Assembly: GCA_964636325.1 (NCBI GenBank)
Contig: CAZWRV010000052.1
Location: 1-41,541, forward strand
Direction of reading: 5' to 3'
Source of the DNA: CAZWRV01 sp964636325
Lineage (GTDB): Bacteria; Verrucomicrobiota; Lentisphaeria; Victivallales; GWF2-50-93
Length of the DNA stretch: 41,541 nucleotides
Under the pieces are notes generated by a model. It did not search any database, was not told the origin of the DNA, and saw nothing but the letters and a program-made list of their open reading frames with translations. Positions within the stretch are counted from its first letter, which is position 1, and each line of letters opens with the position of its first letter. The position numbers and the translations under genes are program-made. Below, one piece after another: positions 1 through 8,661 of the stretch.

Positions 1-7
1 GCGATGC

Positions 8-27
8 CGCAGACAGGAATGTCTGCG
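8..27. repeat. GCAGACA/TGTCTGC hairpin repeat
   Basis: A perfect 8-bp stem, CGCAGACA at 8-15 and TGTCTGCG at 20-27, encloses a GGAA loop and is followed by a GTTACTT tail. The same stem, with a TTCC loop, recurs at 21793-21812 next to a sister stem followed by GCTACTTC. This marks a dispersed intergenic palindrome. The window edge may truncate a double-hairpin copy. Confidence 0.7.
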
Positions 28-37
28 TTACTTGAGG

Positions 38-182
38 CGAGTTTCAGAGGAGTGGTGCTCTGCGAATATCGCAGTTCTGTCGAACAGAAACTCGATGGAG
101 GGCGAAGCCGTGCTGAGCCGCGGTTGAGCTTGGCTCAACCCTCCGGAAGACGACAAAGATAACGACAAAGTTCGCGACAAAG
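38..182. other. Hairpin-rich leader before the first pseudopilin
   Basis: No gene is supported here. CGAGTTTC (38-45) can pair with GAAACTCG (87-94), GGTTGAGC (122-129) pairs with GCTCAACC (133-140) over a TTG loop, and GGAGGG (97-102) can pair with CCCTCC (139-144). A three-copy tandem with core CGACAAAG starts at 151, 163 and 175, an exact 12-nt period with four variable spacer bases. The phrase CAGAAACTCGAT recurs near 21887, so part of this may be a dispersed repeat and not a gene-specific leader. A regulatory role for the pilin gene is only a possibility. Confidence 0.45.
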
Positions 183-233
183 ATGGGCGAGTTTCAGAAG
201 AACATTATAAAAGCATGAGGGAGGATTTGTATC

Positions 234-1079
234 ATGAAGACTGCAGTCCGTCATCCTGTCCAAGGTAAAAATTTTACGCCGCGTAAAATTTTTACGCTCA
301 TCGAACTCTTGGTCGTCATCGCCATCATCGCGATTCTCGCATCAATGCTGCTTCCGGCGCTTCAGAACGCGAGATCTCAGGCCAGAAGAACATTATGCAC
401 GAACAACCTCAAGCAGATCGGCTACGCCGGCGCCGTCTATGCGGGCGACAACGCCGAATTCATCCCCGCGCAGCACAGCGCCGGATGGTGGTGGTACACA
501 TACCATACCTGGGTCGGCATGGGCGGCGCGTGGACTGGCTACGACGGCTACTTCCCGATCGGCAGGCTGATCGCGGGATATGGCGGCGCCAGCAAGAAGG
601 GCGAATACATCAGCCCCAAGGCACTCTACTGCACCGAGCCGTGGGCTCGCGTCGTCGGATCGCCTGGAAGCGGCGGCTGGTATTGGATGAACTTGGACTG
701 CACAATTTCAGGCTTTGAAAACGCCGGTTCCATGAACCAGCACTATTTCACAAACGTCTCGACCGCATATGACACCAACTATGGGGCGGGACGAATTGAT
801 AAATGCTCCGGCAAGGGCCTGATGTGGGCTGCGGACGGATGGGGCTTCGACATATCGTTCAATGTGATGAACGCCGCGGATGGCCCCTATCTCACGCACA
901 AGAAAAAGGGCAGCGCCCCGATACCTGCCGGAATCAACGTGGTCTATTTCGACGGAGGCGTTGAATGGCTGAGCAACAACGACGGGAAATACACCAACCC
1001 TTCGATAGGCTCCAGCAACGGATATGCCTTCGCGAACCAGGGCTTCTGGAACTACACGCAGAAGGGAATACTGCCGTAG
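234..1079 (+). CDS. Type II secretion-like pseudopilin (prepilin N-methylation and H...DG type)
   Basis: A 281-aa prepilin-like protein. A short basic leader precedes the FTLIELLVVIAIIAIL helix; the presumed mature residue is F20 with the conserved Glu at +5, and residue -1 is Ile in place of the usual Gly. The globular region is rich in Gly, Trp and Tyr, and the C-terminus has a His followed by VVYFDGGVEW, matching the H-X9-DG processing domain common in Lentisphaerota and Planctomycetota. It would sit in the inner membrane as a pseudopilus subunit; such proteins occur in many copies per genome and their individual roles are unknown. The start is supported by GGGAGGA about 9 nt upstream. A 31-nt palindrome (265-295) encodes much of the leader, so the leader may be repeat-derived. 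Only 29 nt separate it from the next gene. Confidence 0.9.
   Translation: MKTAVRHPVQGKNFTPRKIFTLIELLVVIAIIAILASMLLPALQNARSQARRTLCTNNLKQIGYAGAVYAGDNAEFIPAQHSAGWWWYTYHTWVGMGGAWTGYDGYFPIGRLIAGYGGASKKGEYISPKALYCTEPWARVVGSPGSGGWYWMNLDCTISGFENAGSMNQHYFTNVSTAYDTNYGAGRIDKCSGKGLMWAADGWGFDISFNVMNAADGPYLTHKKKGSAPIPAGINVVYFDGGVEWLSNNDGKYTNPSIGSSNGYAFANQGFWNYTQKGILP
265..295. repeat. Perfect 31-nt palindrome inside the pseudopilin leader
   Basis: Two 15-nt arms (265-279 and 281-295) are exact reverse complements around a single central C at 280. The A/T-rich arms are unlike the surrounding GC-rich coding sequence. Read in frame they encode the leader segment KNFTPRKIF just before the methylation-site helix. 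Confidence 0.9.
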
Positions 1080-1108
1080 GGCGTCAACAAAAATCAAATG
1101 GATTGAAG

Positions 1109-3172
1109 ATGAAGCTTGCCAGCAGGATGATCGACCGCCGCGGCCGCCGTGGCAGAGTCGAAATTTCAGGTTCCACTTTCCGATGCACGTTCGCGACGGA
1201 CTGGAGCACGGAACACCGCGGCGTCCATCCGGCCGCCTGTGTCTTCAACGGTGTTCCAATACCGTGTCTGAAGTTCGGGTTCGCCGCACCGTGGAACTGG
1301 ATACTTGATCTCGATGCCGTCGAGACCGGCGCCGGAACGGTGGTCACATCGCAGGGCTACCGCGAGCTCAAGGGGCAGAGGATTCCTTTCATGCGGGGCC
1401 GCCGCTTTTTCTGGCGCGATCCCGAAATGCTCTTCGAGTCGGTCGAGACGCGCCATCTCAAGGAACTGACTTATATAATTTATGGTGTGGCTCCCAAGGC
1501 GATGATTGTGGAACCGCGTCTTGAGCATGCGGTCTACAGAAGGGATGGGATCGATGTGTGCTGGCAGTTCGATCCTGCGCCGCTTTACGGCCATTTCAAC
1601 GCGCAGGCCGGCGGCTGGGTCTTTGAATTCGCATCCGGCGAAATCGACATCCTTGTCCAGTGGGGCACAAGCGGAACAAAATTCAGAAAATTCAGGAGCA
1701 TTAGCAAGGAGCTCGAAAAAATAAGCGTCGTGGGTCCGCACGGACGCCGCTGCTTTTCCGCGCGCGACAAGCATGAATGCGTCGAACCGGACGAATCGCT
1801 CGTTCTACCGGAAGGTGAATGCATATTGTCCGGCGATGCAAAAAGGCCGGGCAGCGCCCTCATGGATCTCGGGGTGCGCCGCATCTCTGGCGAGGCCGCA
1901 GAAATCGGGGCATCGCGGATATTTTCACTCGACAGGATCGTCGAAACCCCTTCATTCCCGATGTTCAAGCCGTCGCTTGTCCGCGCGCTCCGCAGCCTGA
2001 AGGAGCGGATGGTCTTTGGCGTGGCTCCCGAGGACGATCCTGATCAGATCTACCAATGGGGAACAGGTACCTGGCCGCGCTGCTTCAGCGTCATTTCACT
2101 CGACAGGTTCGGCTTCCACCGAGAGGCCTTCGAATATCTGGAGTTCATGTTCGACGCGTCGAGGCAGTTCGAGCCGTTCGACGGCCTGCCGCATCTCTGG
2201 GACAACTTTTACATCACAGGCCCGAAGATCAACGACCGCCTATACGACATCAACGGCCACTCTATCAAGCTGTTCGAGGCTGGCAAGTTCCACATGCGGC
2301 ACCGCGACGACGAATGGGGCCGCAGGCTGCACGAGGAGCATTACGGCGTCCTCCGCAAATGGTGCCTGTGGATCGAGAGGCACATGCAGCCCGACGGCAC
2401 CGTTCTCGACGAGACTGAATCCAACATCTGGGCTCACGGCTACGGAGCATTCTCCCAGGCGCCCGCCGCAGCAGGGGTCAAACTTTTTGCGGATATCGCA
2501 AAATGCGCCGGAAACAACGATGACGCCGCACGCTTCCATAAGCTAGCGCTCCGCCTGATGGACAGCCTGAACACGAGGCTCTGGGGCGACGCGGCGAATC
2601 CGTATTGGGACCTCGGCTACGGCAACGGAAACTGCTATCTAAGCTATGTTCCCGTGACACCTGAGGAGAGGAACTGGTGGAATCAGCCAGTGAAGCGCAT
2701 CGGCATTTCCTGCTATTCGCTGGCGGCCTCGTATTTCCTGCAGGATCCCGATGTCGCGCTTCTTAAGGCCGACGACGCCCGCGCCGCGGAAACCATTGAT
2801 CTCGCCCTGAAACACGGCGGCGACCCTTTCGACGGCCGCATCACGACATGGCATATCCGCCGCAAGGAGGCGCACATGGGCTACGGCCCCGGCCAGATGC
2901 TTCAGGCGCTTCTTTTCACCGGACGCGGCGAATCGTTCCGCGAAGTACTCGAGGCCCTCTTCGAAACGTCCCGGCGAGAAGTCGGCGACATCTATCTCAT
3001 GCAGGAGCATCTCGGACGCATCGGATTCCCCAACCGCGGCAACAAGGCCGCGCTCGCGTATTTCCCCTTCCTCGCCGCGATGCTCGCCGGGTTCGACGCG
3101 CCGGAAATCGGAGACCGCAGCCGCAAATGCCTCCCGGACTTGACCGTAAGGATGTCGAAGAATAAAAAATAA
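1109..3172 (+). CDS. Putative six-hairpin (alpha/alpha)6 glycosidase-like protein
   Basis: A 687-aa protein. The first ~300 residues look like a beta-sandwich; the remainder is a helical repeat region rich in Trp, His and Asp (WGTGTWPRCF, GLPHLWDNFY, DINGHSIKLF, YWDLGYGNGN), the appearance of six-hairpin glycosidases such as GH15, GH63, GH78 or GH94 relatives. I cannot assign a family or name catalytic residues. No signal peptide is visible, so it may act in the cytoplasm or use another route. The start at 1109 is chosen because an in-frame ATG at 965 would overlap the pseudopilin coding sequence deeply; the ribosome site before 1109 is weak. It is the first enzyme of a seven-gene + strand run ending at 15730, which suggests co-expression for degradation of a complex glycan. 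Confidence 0.65.
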   Translation: MKLASRMIDRRGRRGRVEISGSTFRCTFATDWSTEHRGVHPAACVFNGVPIPCLKFGFAAPWNWILDLDAVETGAGTVVTSQGYRELKGQRIPFMRGRRFFWRDPEMLFESVETRHLKELTYIIYGVAPKAMIVEPRLEHAVYRRDGIDVCWQFDPAPLYGHFNAQAGGWVFEFASGEIDILVQWGTSGTKFRKFRSISKELEKISVVGPHGRRCFSARDKHECVEPDESLVLPEGECILSGDAKRPGSALMDLGVRRISGEAAEIGASRIFSLDRIVETPSFPMFKPSLVRALRSLKERMVFGVAPEDDPDQIYQWGTGTWPRCFSVISLDRFGFHREAFEYLEFMFDASRQFEPFDGLPHLWDNFYITGPKINDRLYDINGHSIKLFEAGKFHMRHRDDEWGRRLHEEHYGVLRKWCLWIERHMQPDGTVLDETESNIWAHGYGAFSQAPAAAGVKLFADIAKCAGNNDDAARFHKLALRLMDSLNTRLWGDAANPYWDLGYGNGNCYLSYVPVTPEERNWWNQPVKRIGISCYSLAASYFLQDPDVALLKADDARAAETIDLALKHGGDPFDGRITTWHIRRKEAHMGYGPGQMLQALLFTGRGESFREVLEALFETSRREVGDIYLMQEHLGRIGFPNRGNKAALAYFPFLAAMLAGFDAPEIGDRSRKCLPDLTVRMSKNKK

Positions 3173-3230
3173 TGGACAGGATAACAGGATTGGCAAGATA
3201 ATATTGAAAAAAAAGAAAGGATTGTATTTC

Positions 3231-6200
3231 ATGAAAGAAAACTTTCTCCGAAAGCATCCGGCGAGGATTGTCCGAATTGCGGCGGCCATCCTCATGGCGT
3301 CAGGAGCATCTCTTTTCGGGCAGGCGCCCGCAAAGGAACTGCCTGCGCCGATGGCGACGGTATCGCAGTTCAAAAAGGCGCCCACGCTCGACGGCAAGGT
3401 TGAACCCGGCGAGTGGGACGGCGCTGTCAAGACTACTAACTTCCAGGACTGCTGGCGGCCGATGATGGATCTGAGATCGGGATATTCCCTATGCGGTTTC
3501 ACCGAGGACAAGCTGTACGTGGCGGTTGTCAGCGAATACGAGCCCACGGGGCCTTGGGCCAGGGCCAAGAACCGGGACGTCGAGGACGTCGTCTTCGACA
3601 GCAGTGTAGAGATATGGATTGATCCTAACCGCGCGAACCGCGCCACGGACTCCGGCGACCTGGGCTACTACCAGTGCATCATCAACAGCGCCGGCTCGAT
3701 TCTCGACGTGAGGTTCGATCCGAAGAGCACGCCTTCGCGCGGATGGAACGGCAACTGGGAATGGGCTGCCGGAACCGACAAGCAGGCCGGGCTGATGACG
3801 ATCGAAGTGGCGATCCCGTTCTCCGACTTCGGATGGAAGCCGGGCACGGCCGCGGGGAAGGCCGTCGGCATGCTCGTCGCCAGGAACTTCAAGTGCGACT
3901 GGTGCCAGGCCACGGCGTTCCCGTTCGGCGGCTCCTTCGACAAGGTCTCGAACTACGCCGAAATACGGCTCACGAAGGACGAGCCGTCCGTCCGCGTCGA
4001 GAAGCTGGGCGACGAGTTCTTCCAGGGACAGGTCGACCTCGCGATGAGCATCTACAACCCCGGCCCGGCGCGCAAGGCCCGCATAAATGTCACAGTCACT
4101 TCCTCCGACATGCCTGAGAAGTTCGACGAGAAGACTATCGATCTGCCCGCCGGGGGAAGCGCCGAATACCGTTACGAGCTCAAGGGCCATCTCCACGCCG
4201 ACGCGGAGCACTGCATGGCGATCCGAGTCGCAAGCGACGACGGCTCAACACCTTACTTCGGTTACTACTGCCGCTGGACCGCAAAGCCGAACCTCAACGG
4301 CAGGAAGCAGGAGCAGAAATGGACGATACGCGACGAACCCAATCCGGGGGCGTCCGTGGCGCTTAAGTTCTATCCTTCATTCAAGCTTCTTAGCGTGAAG
4401 CTTGAGCCTGCCTTCCTCTTTAAGACACCCGAAGAGTCCACCGGCGTCAAGTCCGCCGAGATTACCGTCGCGGGGCCGGACGGGAAGGCCGTCGTCGAAG
4501 AGGCGGTCAAATGGGAGGCCGCGCCATTCGAAAAGGAATTCAAGCTTCCGGACCTGCCGGACGGCGAATACAAGGTCGCCGTCAGCTTCGACGGCTACAA
4601 GGATCCGATTCAGAAGACGTTCCAGCAGAAGCATTACCCATGGCAGGGAAACAGTCTGGGAATCACGGACAAAATATATCCGCCATTCCTGCCGCTCGAA
4701 GTGAAGGATAAGACTGTCAAGGTGGTTTTGCGAGAGTATTCGGTCGGCGGCCTCGGCCTCTGGGATTCGGTCAAGGCGAATGGCGAAGAACTGCTCGCCG
4801 CGCCGATTTCCCTCATTAACGACGGCAAGCCGGTCCAGGGCAAGGGTGAATTCACCGACATAAAGCCGCAGGCTGTAGTCTACGGCGGAAAGGCGGAGAG
4901 CGCGGGAGCAACAATCGTTACGCGCTGCACGACGGAGTTCGACGGCTGCATGAAGGTGGAGATGGTGCTTACGCCCTCCGACGACGGCAAGGAGCTTTCA
5001 TCTCTATGCCTGGAAATCCCGTTCAAAGAGGAGATGGCGCCGCTTTTCCACGTCAGCGGCGCGAGCCTGCGTTCGAATCCTGCCGGAAGCATCCCCGCAG
5101 GCGAGGGGGACGTATGGGACAGCCGCATGTTCCCGGACGGCAACTGGAACGGCAACTTCAAGCCCTATGTGTGGGCAGGCAAGGAGGGGCCGGGCATCTG
5201 CTGGTTCGCCGACAACGACAAGAACTGGGAGCTGAAGCTCTTAGACGAGAAAAAGAAGGAATATGCGCCGAGCATCGTCATAAACCGCGCCAAAGGAACG
5301 GTGAAGATCGTTGTGAACCTGATACAGAAGCCGGTGAAGATTACGGCACCACGCAAAATCGTCTTCGGACTGATGGCCACCCCTGCGAAGCCGCTGCCCT
5401 CCGACTGGCGGAGGTATACTATGCGCGACCATTTCGAAGGTGTCAAGCCTATAGAGCTCATGGGCTCCGAATACTGGGGCGCCGAGACGGACTGCGCGTC
5501 CAAGTATCCCATCAACAAGGACTTGTCCATCCTCGACGCCATGCGCGACGCGCGCCTCGGCAAGCCTGTCCCGCAGGATTTCGTCCAGCAGTGGGCCGCG
5601 AGGAATTTCCCGGAGGGATGGAAGCCGAAGGCCGGCAAGGACCAGAAGCACATGGCAGACCTTGCCAATGTCTCCGTCAACTGGTCGCGCAACATCGGCG
5701 CGAAAAGCCTGATGTCTGTCTATTTCGACGAGTTCCACAGCACGACCCCGGCGCACGAGGAGGTTGCCGTCTTCGGCGACGAGTGGTCCGGCGAATACAA
5801 CCGCAAGGGTTCGGTCGGCGGACTTGTCCGCAGCCACCAGGACTTCGCCTGCTTCTGGGCTGCGGAATTCATCCGGCGCGGCATTGGCATCTACCTCGAC
5901 AACTCGTTCCCGAAGCGCTTCTATGATCCGATGCAGAGCGACGCCTACAGGTTGCCCGACGGCTCGATCCAGCCCTCCGCAGGCATCTGGGCCCACCGCG
6001 AATACCTCCGCCGCCTCTGGAACCTGCACCGCGAGCTCAGCCCGAAGGAGGCTCCGGCCATCATGTTCCTGCACATGACGAATGCAGACGTAGTTCCTTA
6101 CACGGTGTGGAACGAAGTCAACCTGGACCTCGAATGGTTCTACGGTGTCGAGCCCAAGCAGAAAGTCTACGCGCCGGATCTGCTGCGCGCCGAGTCCATC

Positions 6201-6671
6201 GGGCTCCAAAGCGGCAACATCCCGACCGCTCTCGCCCGTATCGACGAAGGAGGGCTCCCGAAGGAGAAGCTTGACTTCCTCAACAGGACAAGGTTCGGCG
6301 TCCTGATGGTTCACGAGATCAGACCCGACTTCAGCTTAAGCGGTCTGGAAATCTTGAAGAAGATGATGGCCTTCGGCTACGGTCTTCCCGGCTGCGCAGT
6401 CTCCAACTACTGGCTAAAGACGCATCCTGTCGCGCCGAACAATCCGCAGATCAAGACGCTGTTCATGAAGAAGGGCGCCGAGGCGCTGATACTGCTCTGC
6501 ACCTGGAACCAGAATCCGGAAACTGCGAATCTCGCACTCGACGCCAAATCGCTCGGATTCGAGCCGAAGCAGGCTCTCGACGAGGAGAACGGCAAGCCGC
6601 TCGAAATGAAGGGCGGCGCGCTGAGCATTCCTTTGATCGGATACGATGTCCGCCTGATCCGTGTGAAATGA
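3231..6671 (+). CDS. Secreted CBM9-like / glycoside-hydrolase-like multidomain protein
   Basis: A 1146-aa protein with a signal peptide (basic leader, hydrophobic stretch RIAAAILMASGASLFG). Residues ~45-240 resemble a CBM9-type carbohydrate-binding beta-sandwich (APTLDGKVEPGEWDG, YVAVVSEYEP, WEWAAGTDKQ). Beta-rich modules follow, then a C-terminal barrel-like domain with an acidic pair D833-E834 in SVYFDEFHS. The layout resembles proteins annotated in PVC bacteria as DUF6067 or GH123-related; this is recall and not verified. If GH123-like, the Asp-Glu pair would be the candidate catalytic site for a substrate-assisted beta-hexosaminidase. A likely paralogue lies at 37236-41342 with the same signal peptide, CBM9 and barrel order. 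The start at 3231 has AAAGG ~10 nt upstream; an in-frame TTG at 3204 was rejected because it would lengthen the leader without a better ribosome site. Confidence 0.7.
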   Translation: MKENFLRKHPARIVRIAAAILMASGASLFGQAPAKELPAPMATVSQFKKAPTLDGKVEPGEWDGAVKTTNFQDCWRPMMDLRSGYSLCGFTEDKLYVAVVSEYEPTGPWARAKNRDVEDVVFDSSVEIWIDPNRANRATDSGDLGYYQCIINSAGSILDVRFDPKSTPSRGWNGNWEWAAGTDKQAGLMTIEVAIPFSDFGWKPGTAAGKAVGMLVARNFKCDWCQATAFPFGGSFDKVSNYAEIRLTKDEPSVRVEKLGDEFFQGQVDLAMSIYNPGPARKARINVTVTSSDMPEKFDEKTIDLPAGGSAEYRYELKGHLHADAEHCMAIRVASDDGSTPYFGYYCRWTAKPNLNGRKQEQKWTIRDEPNPGASVALKFYPSFKLLSVKLEPAFLFKTPEESTGVKSAEITVAGPDGKAVVEEAVKWEAAPFEKEFKLPDLPDGEYKVAVSFDGYKDPIQKTFQQKHYPWQGNSLGITDKIYPPFLPLEVKDKTVKVVLREYSVGGLGLWDSVKANGEELLAAPISLINDGKPVQGKGEFTDIKPQAVVYGGKAESAGATIVTRCTTEFDGCMKVEMVLTPSDDGKELSSLCLEIPFKEEMAPLFHVSGASLRSNPAGSIPAGEGDVWDSRMFPDGNWNGNFKPYVWAGKEGPGICWFADNDKNWELKLLDEKKKEYAPSIVINRAKGTVKIVVNLIQKPVKITAPRKIVFGLMATPAKPLPSDWRRYTMRDHFEGVKPIELMGSEYWGAETDCASKYPINKDLSILDAMRDARLGKPVPQDFVQQWAARNFPEGWKPKAGKDQKHMADLANVSVNWSRNIGAKSLMSVYFDEFHSTTPAHEEVAVFGDEWSGEYNRKGSVGGLVRSHQDFACFWAAEFIRRGIGIYLDNSFPKRFYDPMQSDAYRLPDGSIQPSAGIWAHREYLRRLWNLHRELSPKEAPAIMFLHMTNADVVPYTVWNEVNLDLEWFYGVEPKQKVYAPDLLRAESIGLQSGNIPTALARIDEGGLPKEKLDFLNRTRFGVLMVHEIRPDFSLSGLEILKKMMAFGYGLPGCAVSNYWLKTHPVAPNNPQIKTLFMKKGAEALILLCTWNQNPETANLALDAKSLGFEPKQALDEENGKPLEMKGGALSIPLIGYDVRLIRVK

Positions 6672-6742
6672 AGATGGAGTAGCAGTTTTTTTGATTTCAT
6701 AGATAAAAAAAAGGAAAGCAGTCTCATTGGGGTATAAAGCTT

Positions 6743-8629
6743 ATGCAAATAGAAAATATGAACTTGTGCATCGGTCCGGGCGGACGCGCCGTTGTTATTG
6801 ATCTGAAACATGTTTTGAGGGGGCGGCTGTGGGATCTGTCCGAGGACCGCGAACGGACGGTTGAAACGTTCGAGCCGCGGCTTTTGCAGCCGCTGGCGGA
6901 CGGTCTGCGCATGCAGCTTGTGAACGAGGAGCACGGGCTTTTTGTGCCGGTCGAGTTCCGCGAGGAGGCCGAGGGCTTCCGGGTTACGGTCAAGGCGGGC
7001 TGGATATGCGAGCAGATGAGCATCAACCGGAAGCTCATGGCGCTGGACATCCTGCCGGATCTGCTGCGGACACGCGTCGGCGATCCCGGCTTCTACCTGC
7101 TGCCGGATTTTTCCGGCGCGCTGGTGCGCTTCAAGAATCATGCCCCCACCGTTTCCCGCGACCGGCTCTACATGCACCAAAGCGAGTGGGAGAAGCTGAA
7201 CGTGATGAACTGCTTCGGCTTGAAGCAGGGGTGCAAGGGCACGCTGGTTATGGTGCACCAGGGTGACTTCTTCTGCCACGCGGTTACGGAGGTCAACCAG
7301 GGCGGCGTCAACCGCCTCTACGCCAGCTTCGGCCTGCGGCATGGGCCGTCGGAGCCGGTCAAGCAGCAGGACAAGGAGTTGATCGTGCGTTTCGTCGAGG
7401 GCCGGGAGGATGGCTACTTCGACATGGTCAAGGCCTATCACAATTACCTGGTGCGCGAGCGTGGCGTCTCGCCGCTGAAGGCGCGGACCGCCGGCAACCC
7501 CGTCCTGGCATACTCGGCCGGCGCCATGCGCACAAAGATATTCCACGGCCACAAGCCGCGCTCGCTCGACGGAAATGTGCCGATGAAGACTTATGCGACC
7601 TTCGAACAGTCGGAGAAGATTCTCGACGCCATGCGGGCGGCGGGGCTGAGGAAGGCGGTGGTCACGCTGGTCGGCTGGAACCTCGGCGGACACGACGGCG
7701 CTTATCCGCAGAAGTTTCCCGTGGAGCCGGCGCTCGGCGGCGAGGACGGACTGCGGCGGCTGATCGCCAAGGCCAAGGCGATGGGCTACCAGATCGTCCC
7801 CCACGACAACCTTTCGGACATGTATATGATCGGGCAGACCTTCGATCCGGACGTTGTAATGCGCCACGCGGACGGAACCCCGATAATGGGCGGCATCTGG
7901 GGCGGCGGCCAGGGTTTCAAGTCATGTCCCGCGGCGTATTTCGACCGCTTCGGACCGGATGTCACCCGGATCAAGGATCTCGGATTCGAGGGCCACTACT
8001 ATGTGGACGCTCAGAGCAATCCGCTCTTCCGCTGCCATAGCCCCCTGCATCCGGCCGACGAGGAGCAGTTCGCCCTGGCGCAGTGCAGGACGACCCAGTG
8101 CTACCGCGTCCTTTACGGGGCGGTCTCGCAGGAGATGGTCCCCGCCTTCGCTCTGCCGTTCGTCGACGAGGGAGGGCTGCACTCCCCCTACAACATCGGC
8201 TGGTGCCTGGCCCGCGGCGACGAGAACCTCAAGCGCATAGTGGACCGGGTGGTGCCGTTCTATCAGCTGGCGGTGCATGGGTTGATCAACTACCAGGAGA
8301 GCTGGGTGCACGGCTACCGCAAGATCGGTGCGCGCAAGGGTATCCTGCGGGCCTTGTCGTTCGGCGCCCGGCCCTCTATGGAAGTGTCATGGGTCGGGGG
8401 CAGCAACGGCGACCCCTACCAGGACTCGATCCGCGACGTGGCCTTCGGCTACCGGCTCGCCTTCGAGGAACTGGCCGGCACACACGTAGAACCGGTGGCG
8501 GACTTCGAGGAGCTGGCGCCCGAGGCCAGCCGCATCGTCTATGCCGACGGCACGTCATTGACCGTCAACTGGGGCGACGCGCCGGCCGGCGGCCTGGAAG
8601 CGCTGAACTATCGGATCGGCAAATCTTAA
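6743..8629 (+). CDS. DUF5696-like TIM-barrel protein, putative glycosidase
   Basis: A 628-aa protein without a signal peptide. The N-terminal ~230 residues are beta-rich. From about residue 245 a barrel-like region carries motifs such as VVTLVGWNLGGHDG, YQIVPHDNLSDMY, GHYYVDAQSNPLF (D422 at a strand end, a plausible catalytic or ligand Asp), PFVDEGGLHSPYN and INYQESWVHGY. This resembles the DUF5696 family, distantly related to GH101/GH36-type barrels; the assignment is from memory of family motifs. Substrate is unknown. It follows the CBM9-like gene by 71 nt and precedes the first GH65 gene by 32 nt, consistent with one transcription unit. A second in-frame ATG at 6758 is an alternative start. 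Confidence 0.65.
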   Translation: MQIENMNLCIGPGGRAVVIDLKHVLRGRLWDLSEDRERTVETFEPRLLQPLADGLRMQLVNEEHGLFVPVEFREEAEGFRVTVKAGWICEQMSINRKLMALDILPDLLRTRVGDPGFYLLPDFSGALVRFKNHAPTVSRDRLYMHQSEWEKLNVMNCFGLKQGCKGTLVMVHQGDFFCHAVTEVNQGGVNRLYASFGLRHGPSEPVKQQDKELIVRFVEGREDGYFDMVKAYHNYLVRERGVSPLKARTAGNPVLAYSAGAMRTKIFHGHKPRSLDGNVPMKTYATFEQSEKILDAMRAAGLRKAVVTLVGWNLGGHDGAYPQKFPVEPALGGEDGLRRLIAKAKAMGYQIVPHDNLSDMYMIGQTFDPDVVMRHADGTPIMGGIWGGGQGFKSCPAAYFDRFGPDVTRIKDLGFEGHYYVDAQSNPLFRCHSPLHPADEEQFALAQCRTTQCYRVLYGAVSQEMVPAFALPFVDEGGLHSPYNIGWCLARGDENLKRIVDRVVPFYQLAVHGLINYQESWVHGYRKIGARKGILRALSFGARPSMEVSWVGGSNGDPYQDSIRDVAFGYRLAFEELAGTHVEPVADFEELAPEASRIVYADGTSLTVNWGDAPAGGLEALNYRIGKS

Positions 8630-8661
8630 GCATCCTCGACTGCAATCTCAAAGGAACAAGC

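Noticed and set aside
195..387. 14-nt direct repeat CAGAAGAACATTAT upstream of and within the pilin gene
   Set aside because: Only two copies with no shared flanks; probably chance.
6672..6742. Rho-independent terminator after the first CBM9-like gene
   Set aside because: There is a run of seven T but no stem in front of it.
6407..7867. A 486-codon open frame on the minus strand opposite the DUF5696-like gene
   Set aside because: It is antisense to a well-supported gene, crosses a gene boundary, has no family motifs and is rich in Arg, His and Leu as expected for shadow frames in GC-rich DNA.
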